From Chloroflexota bacterium (lineage in GTDB: Bacteria > Chloroflexota > Anaerolineae > Anaerolineales > UBA11657), in assembly GCA_003670425.1 (NCBI GenBank), contig QWRL01000005.1:1-18210 (forward strand): a DNA stretch of 18,210 nt, written 5' to 3'. How positions within the stretch are numbered: the stretch's first letter is position 1; the number at the start of each line of letters is the position of its first letter. A program made the translations under genes and the position numbers. Below, piece by piece: positions 14,057 through 18,210 of the stretch. Below the pieces are notes generated by a model. It saw only the letters and a program-made list of their open reading frames with translations. It was not told where the DNA came from and searched no databases.

Positions 14057-16411
14057 GTGGCCATAAACCGAAAGCCAAAGCCAGTGCGCAAGCTGGCGCC
14101 CGCCAAGCGCGTGCAAATAGTTGAGTCCAGCGCGGCCTCTGTGTTTGGGCCGGCTGCTGCTGGCGTGCAGCGCGCGCTGGCGTGGTTTGGCACGTGGCGC
14201 GGCGTGAGCGCGCCGCGTGATGAGATTGCCGGCGTGCTGCTGCTGGTGCTGGGCGTGCTGGGACTGCTCGGTCTTTCCGGGCTTGCAGCCGGCAGCTGGC
14301 TGCGCCTGCTGGCGCAGCTGCTGCAAGTGTGGATGGGCGCCGGTGCACTGCTGCTGCCCGCGTCCGCACTGGGCGTTGGGGTGGCGCTGTTTGCGCGGGC
14401 GCTGGGGCGCCGTTTTCGCATCAACTGGTGGCGCGTGATTGCAGCGGAGCTGGGCATGGCGGCACTGCTGGGACTGTTGCACTGGCGCTTTGCTTTGATG
14501 GAAACGACGGTCTCCCTGCGCGTTGCGGTGGAGAGCGGACCGCTGGTGGACGCCGCGTTGGCAGGGCAGGGCGGCGGCAAAGTGGGCTGGGCCATGCTGA
14601 CCATAGCGGGCTTGCTTGCGCCCGAAGCCACAGGGCGTTTGCTGGGCGGCTTTGGTGTGTTGATGCTGGTTGCTGCCAGTGGGTTGAGCTTGCGCCACTT
14701 CTTTAATGTTTTCATTGCGCTGCAGCAGCGCATGCTGCCGGTGGTGGTGCGGGCGCCTGAGCCGCAGCGCGCGCAAACGCGCAAGCGCAAAGCCCCGGCT
14801 GCGGCCGCCCCGCCGGCAGCTGCTGATGTTGTGAAGCGCTTTACTGTTGCGCCGCTTTCCGAAGCGCCCGCAAAACTGCGCAAGCGCGATCCCATCCTGC
14901 CCAGCTTTGAACTGCTTGACCACAGCGTTCCGCAGCAGGTGTCCGAGGCAGAAATCAACCGCAAGACCGCTATCATCGAGAAAACGCTGCGCGAGTTTGA
15001 TGTGCAGGCGACGGTGATTGATTATTTGTCCGGTCCGACGGTGACGCAGTTTGCGGTACAGCCGGGCTTTGTGGAGAAGGCCGGGCCCGATGGCGTGGTG
15101 CGCCGGCAGAAGGTGCGCATTGCGCAGATCTCCGGCCTGGCGAATGACCTGGCGCTGACGCTGGCTGCGGGCAGCTTGCGCATACAGGCGCCTGTGCCGG
15201 GCCAGTCTTATGTGGGCATTGAGGTTCCCAACCAGCAAAAATCTTTTGTGAACCTGCGTGGCGTAATGGAGTCCGTGGCATTCAACCGGATTGAGTCGCC
15301 GCTGAAGATTGCGCTGGGGCGTGATGTATCGGGCGCCGCCGTGGCTGCCGACTTGGGCGCGATGCCGCATCTGCTGATTGCCGGCACCACCGGCGCCGGC
15401 AAGAGCGTTTGCATTGCTGCGCTGATAACCGGGTTGGTGATGAACAACAGCCCCGAAGACTTGCGGCTGGTGCTGGTGGACCCGAAGCGCGTGGAGTTAA
15501 TTCGCTTCAACGGCCTGCCGCATTTGCTCGGGCGCGTAGAGGTGGAGCTGGAGCGCATTGTAGGCACGCTGCGCTGGATTGTGCGCGAGATGGAACGGCG
15601 CTACAAAAAATTTGAGGAGCACCGCGTGCGCGACCTTGACGGGCACAACCGCAAGGTGAAGCGCCGCAAGGAAGAATATCTGCCGCGCATCGTGGTGGTG
15701 ATAGACGAGCTGGCTGATTTGATGATGCTGGCGCAGGACGAGGTAGAGCGCAACCTGGCGCGCCTCGCGCAGATGGCGCGCGCCACCGGCATTCACCTTG
15801 TGGTAGCCACGCAGCGCCCCAGCACGGACATCCTCACCGGCCTGATCAAGGCCAACTTCCCTGCGCGCATTTCATTTTCAGTTGCATCTGCAGTTGACTC
15901 GCGGGTGGTGCTGGACTCGGTTGGTGCCGAGGCACTGCTGGGCCAGGGCGACATGCTGTTTCTATCGCCGGATGCGCCGGCACCGGTGCGTTTGCAAGGC
16001 GTGTATGTAAGCGATGCAGAGCTGGAAAAGGTGGTTGAACATTGGGTGACTCAGAGCGCGGAGCACGCGCCAGCAGCAGTTACCAAGCCCGCCATTGAAG
16101 CTGAAGCACCAGTGAAGCCAGCTGCCGGCCCGGAGGCTCCCTGGGATGCACTGCTCTTGCAGCAGGCAAGCGTGGCAGACAAGGACGACCTGATTGCGCA
16201 GGCAATTGCGGTGGTAAAAAAAGCGCGCGCTGCTTCCGCCAGCCTGCTGCAGCGCAAGCTGAAGCTGGGTTACCCGCGCGCCGCGCGCTTGATGGACGAG
16301 CTGGAAGAGATGGGCATCATCGGGCGCGAGCAGTCCGGCGGCAAAACGCGCGAAGTGCTGCTGCTAGATGATGATGCGCCCGCCGGCGGCCGCGACGATG
16401 AGCGCGACTAG
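14057..16411 (+). CDS. ftsK: DNA translocase FtsK/SpoIIIE
   Basis: This septal ATPase pumps chromosomal DNA through the closing division septum. The N-terminal part has about four helices (about 57-78, 84-113, 126-143 and 176-210), followed by a basic linker rich in Ala and Pro (about 230-280). The motor holds a Walker A of GTTGAGKS (443-450), Walker B VVVIDE (546-551) and the family segment ATQRPSTDILTGLIKANFPA (584-603). The C-terminal gamma winged helix (about 708-770, with LQRKLKLGYPRAARLMDELE at 731-750) reads orientation signals in DNA. At 784 aa it matches SpoIIIE in size rather than the long-linker E. coli FtsK. The GTG start is supported by AGGAG. The gene ends 9 bases from the convergent macroglobulin gene. 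Confidence 0.97.
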   Translation: MAINRKPKPVRKLAPAKRVQIVESSAASVFGPAAAGVQRALAWFGTWRGVSAPRDEIAGVLLLVLGVLGLLGLSGLAAGSWLRLLAQLLQVWMGAGALLLPASALGVGVALFARALGRRFRINWWRVIAAELGMAALLGLLHWRFALMETTVSLRVAVESGPLVDAALAGQGGGKVGWAMLTIAGLLAPEATGRLLGGFGVLMLVAASGLSLRHFFNVFIALQQRMLPVVVRAPEPQRAQTRKRKAPAAAAPPAAADVVKRFTVAPLSEAPAKLRKRDPILPSFELLDHSVPQQVSEAEINRKTAIIEKTLREFDVQATVIDYLSGPTVTQFAVQPGFVEKAGPDGVVRRQKVRIAQISGLANDLALTLAAGSLRIQAPVPGQSYVGIEVPNQQKSFVNLRGVMESVAFNRIESPLKIALGRDVSGAAVAADLGAMPHLLIAGTTGAGKSVCIAALITGLVMNNSPEDLRLVLVDPKRVELIRFNGLPHLLGRVEVELERIVGTLRWIVREMERRYKKFEEHRVRDLDGHNRKVKRRKEEYLPRIVVVIDELADLMMLAQDEVERNLARLAQMARATGIHLVVATQRPSTDILTGLIKANFPARISFSVASAVDSRVVLDSVGAEALLGQGDMLFLSPDAPAPVRLQGVYVSDAELEKVVEHWVTQSAEHAPAAVTKPAIEAEAPVKPAAGPEAPWDALLLQQASVADKDDLIAQAIAVVKKARAASASLLQRKLKLGYPRAARLMDELEEMGIIGREQSGGKTREVLLLDDDAPAGGRDDERD

Positions 16412-16420
16412 GCGCGGCTC

Positions 16421-18104
16421 TTAGGGCAAGGGTGCGGCGCTGATCTCAAAGCGCGCACCATCAGAACGCCCCCAAACCTCCGGAAAATAAAACTCGCTGG
16501 CGGTGGCCGGCGGCACATTGTATTGCCCGGCCAGCTGCGCGTGCAGCGTGTATGTATATTGGTAGGTGCCGGCTGGCAGGTACGCTGCTGCGAGCACCAG
16601 CTTCTCGTCGCGCAGGTTTACATTGGAGAACCACCACCAGCCCCAGCCGTAATAGGCGGGGTCCGCACTGCCGTCATCCGGCTGCTGCCCCACCACGCTG
16701 CTGGTCTGCAGGCTGCTGTCCACCGGCTCCGCGCCCGCCGGAAACGGATCCTCGAGCAAAACATGATGCAAATCATTTTGGGCCACAAGAGTCAGGGTCA
16801 CATTGACGTCGGCGCCGGCGGGCACGCTGCTAACGGGCGCGCAGCGCGGTTGGCTCTTGGCGCCGCAACTTTTGCTGCGCAACGTGTACACGCGGCTCAC
16901 CACCATGCCGCGGCTGAGCGCCGTTGCGCCGGCGGCCGGTTCCGTGTGGCGCAGCACGGCGGTGTAATACAGGCTGCCCGTGCCGGCGCCGCGCTGCACC
17001 AGCAGCTGGTTCACCGGCGCCAGCAGTTGCGGTGCGGTTACCGTCTGGGAGCGCGGCGCGGAAAAGCCGTCTGCGCTGCCCTGTGCCAGCGGCTTGCCAT
17101 TTAGCGCCAGCGTGTAGGCGTAGCCGGCCGGTGCGTCCCCGCCGGCAGCCAGCCATTCGGCCAGCGCCATTAATGACCACGCGGTTTGCTGCGTTGTCTC
17201 CCATGCGTTTTGCGCGCTGCGCTGCGCCACCAGCCAGCGCACAATATTTGGTATCAGCGCATTGCGCGCGTCAATGCGCACAAAAGCGGACAAGGCCATG
17301 GCAGTGCTGCGCAGGTCGGTGTTCATGTTGGCAAGTTCGGGCGCTCCGATTTCATTCCAGTGCGCACCGGTGGCGGAAATGGCGGCCGCACCTGCCAGGT
17401 CGGAAAGCAGCGTTGCAATGCGCGGATCGCTGGCGTCCTCCGCATGGATTGCCAGTGCCAGCAGCGCGCGTCCGTAATGTGCCAGCCGGCTCCGTTCGGC
17501 AAAGTAGGATGAGAGCGCGCTGGGGTTCTTGATGCCGCTCTCGGAGAGCGCGTAGAGCATGAACACCTGCCGGTTAAAGTCCGCCGGCTGCTGCAGCTGG
17601 ATTGGGTAGCGCACGCGGGCGCGCACGAACGCGCTTGCCAGCGTGCGCATGTTTTGCGGTACAGCGTGCCCGGCTTGCTGCGCACGCTGCAGCCCGAGCA
17701 GTGCATAGGCCGTCAGGTATGAGTCTGACTCTTCGGTGGGCCACCAGCCCCAGCCGCCATCGGGATGCTGCTGCGCAGCCAGGCGCTGCACCGCGGCGGC
17801 CACCAACTCTGCGCCGTGCTGTGCGGTTGGCGCTCCCGCAGTGCCGAGGCCTTGCAAAATCTTTTGCATCATCACATTTGGCAGGAAGCGCGAGATGGTT
17901 TGCTCGACACATTCGTGCGGAAACTCCTCCAGGTATTGCAGTGCACCGGGCAGGCTGGCAGCCAGTGACGGGCTGATGCTCAACTCAAGCGTGGCGGCTG
18001 TGGCGGCTGTGCCGCGCGGCACCACCACCACTTCGCTGCGTGTGTCGGCTGCTGCCAGGACACCGCTGGTTGCTGCGGTTTGGGGAGTGCTGTACTCATA
18101 TATT
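16421..18104 (-). CDS. Alpha-2-macroglobulin family protein, C-terminal part (5' end missing)
   Basis: Bacterial macroglobulins are large envelope proteins that trap proteases through a reactive thioester. The visible part starts in the region before the thioester domain. The thioester motif CVEQ is intact in FPHECVEQTISRFLP, with the Cys codon at 17909-17911. The alpha-alpha barrel follows, recognised by HPDGGWGWWPTEESDSYLTA. The C-terminal receptor-like domain has NVNLRDEKLVLAAAYLPAGT and ends PEVWGRSDGARFEI, the standard ending of the family. Full-length members are about 1,500-2,000 residues, so more than half lies beyond the window. The frame formally stays open to an ATG at 18190, but 18105 onward looks like artefact, so the reliable part is taken to stop there. 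No pbpC neighbour is seen. Confidence 0.9.
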
Positions 18105-18210
18105 GGGGGGGCGCCGCGCCCCGCGCGGCCCCGCGGGGGGGGGGGGCCGGCCTCCCACCGCCCCGGCCCGGGCCCGCGGATCGGCACCACGGCCCGCCGC
18201 GGGGGGGTCC
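18105..18210. other. Probable low-quality or artefactual contig end
   Basis: Only 7 of these 106 bases are A or T, against a much more balanced composition just before. There is a run of 12 G at 18135-18146 and runs of 7 G at 18105-18111 and 18201-18207. Translated in the macroglobulin frame it gives a Gly/Pro/Arg string with no likeness to the family. This fits sequencing error or poly-G read tails at an assembly edge. Confidence 0.75.

Noticed and set aside
13089..15370. Long minus-strand open frames of over 400 codons opposite the membrane sensor and ftsK genes
   Set aside because: They are rich in Arg, His, Gln, Pro and Cys, have no recognisable domains, and lie opposite genes with clear family motifs. 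This is expected in GC-rich coding DNA.
18135..18146. G-run at the right edge as a G-quadruplex or phase-variable tract
   Set aside because: The surrounding 106 bases are all abnormal in composition and sit at the contig end, so artefact is the simpler explanation.
1..18210. tRNA, rRNA, CRISPR, insertion sequence or attachment site
   Set aside because: None was seen on either strand by eye: no regularly spaced repeats, no transposase-like proteins, no tRNA-like cloverleaf with the TTCRA arm.

Overview
The window is a GC-rich piece of a bacterial chromosome, probably from a metagenome contig whose right edge is poor sequence. It best suits a Chloroflexota bacterium (Anaerolineae/Caldilineae-like). 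The reasons are an A2-type caa3 oxidase with an N-terminally extended subunit I, a SpoIIIE-sized FtsK, a Thr/Pro-linker extracytoplasmic protein typical of that phylum, and a thioester alpha-2-macroglobulin. The lineage is an inference from protein style; there is no rRNA or other marker here. No mobile element, CRISPR array, tRNA or rRNA was found.

Layout. (1) 1-356: a possible divergent gene start on the minus strand (1-59), then about 300 bases of non-coding DNA with several dyads and a sigma70-like promoter. (2) 357-8084: a tightly packed plus-strand respiratory operon. It runs coxB (CuA plus cytochrome c), coxA, a subunit IV-like gene, coxC, caa3-type ctaG, surf1, ctaB, a small secreted/anchored protein, and a Sco lipoprotein. 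Together these encode a caa3-type terminal oxidase and most of its copper and heme assembly factors; ctaA is not in the window. (3) 8121-10695: a salvage and housekeeping group of mtnA, a Nudix hydrolase and a purine nucleoside phosphorylase. (4) 10730-14045: a two-TM protein with a Thr/Pro linker and an Ig-like outer domain, a GNAT acetyltransferase, and a large polytopic membrane protein with a GAF-like region and a helix-turn-helix-like tail but no kinase. (5) 14057-16411: an FtsK/SpoIIIE DNA translocase. (6) 16421 to the edge, minus strand: the 3' part of an alpha-2-macroglobulin gene, convergent with ftsK and only 9 bp from it.

Genes 357-16411 are all on the plus strand with short gaps or overlaps, so long transcripts are likely. 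The 84-bp gap before the phosphorylase gene and the 75-bp AT-richer gap before the acetyltransferase gene are the likeliest internal promoter sites. The most unusual protein is the kinase-less membrane sensor at 12078-14045. The last 106 bases (18105-18210) are about 93% G+C with long G runs and look like sequencing or assembly artefact, so the apparent N-terminus of the macroglobulin there should not be trusted. I did not find a clearly new multi-gene system; most of the window is recognisable housekeeping and respiration.
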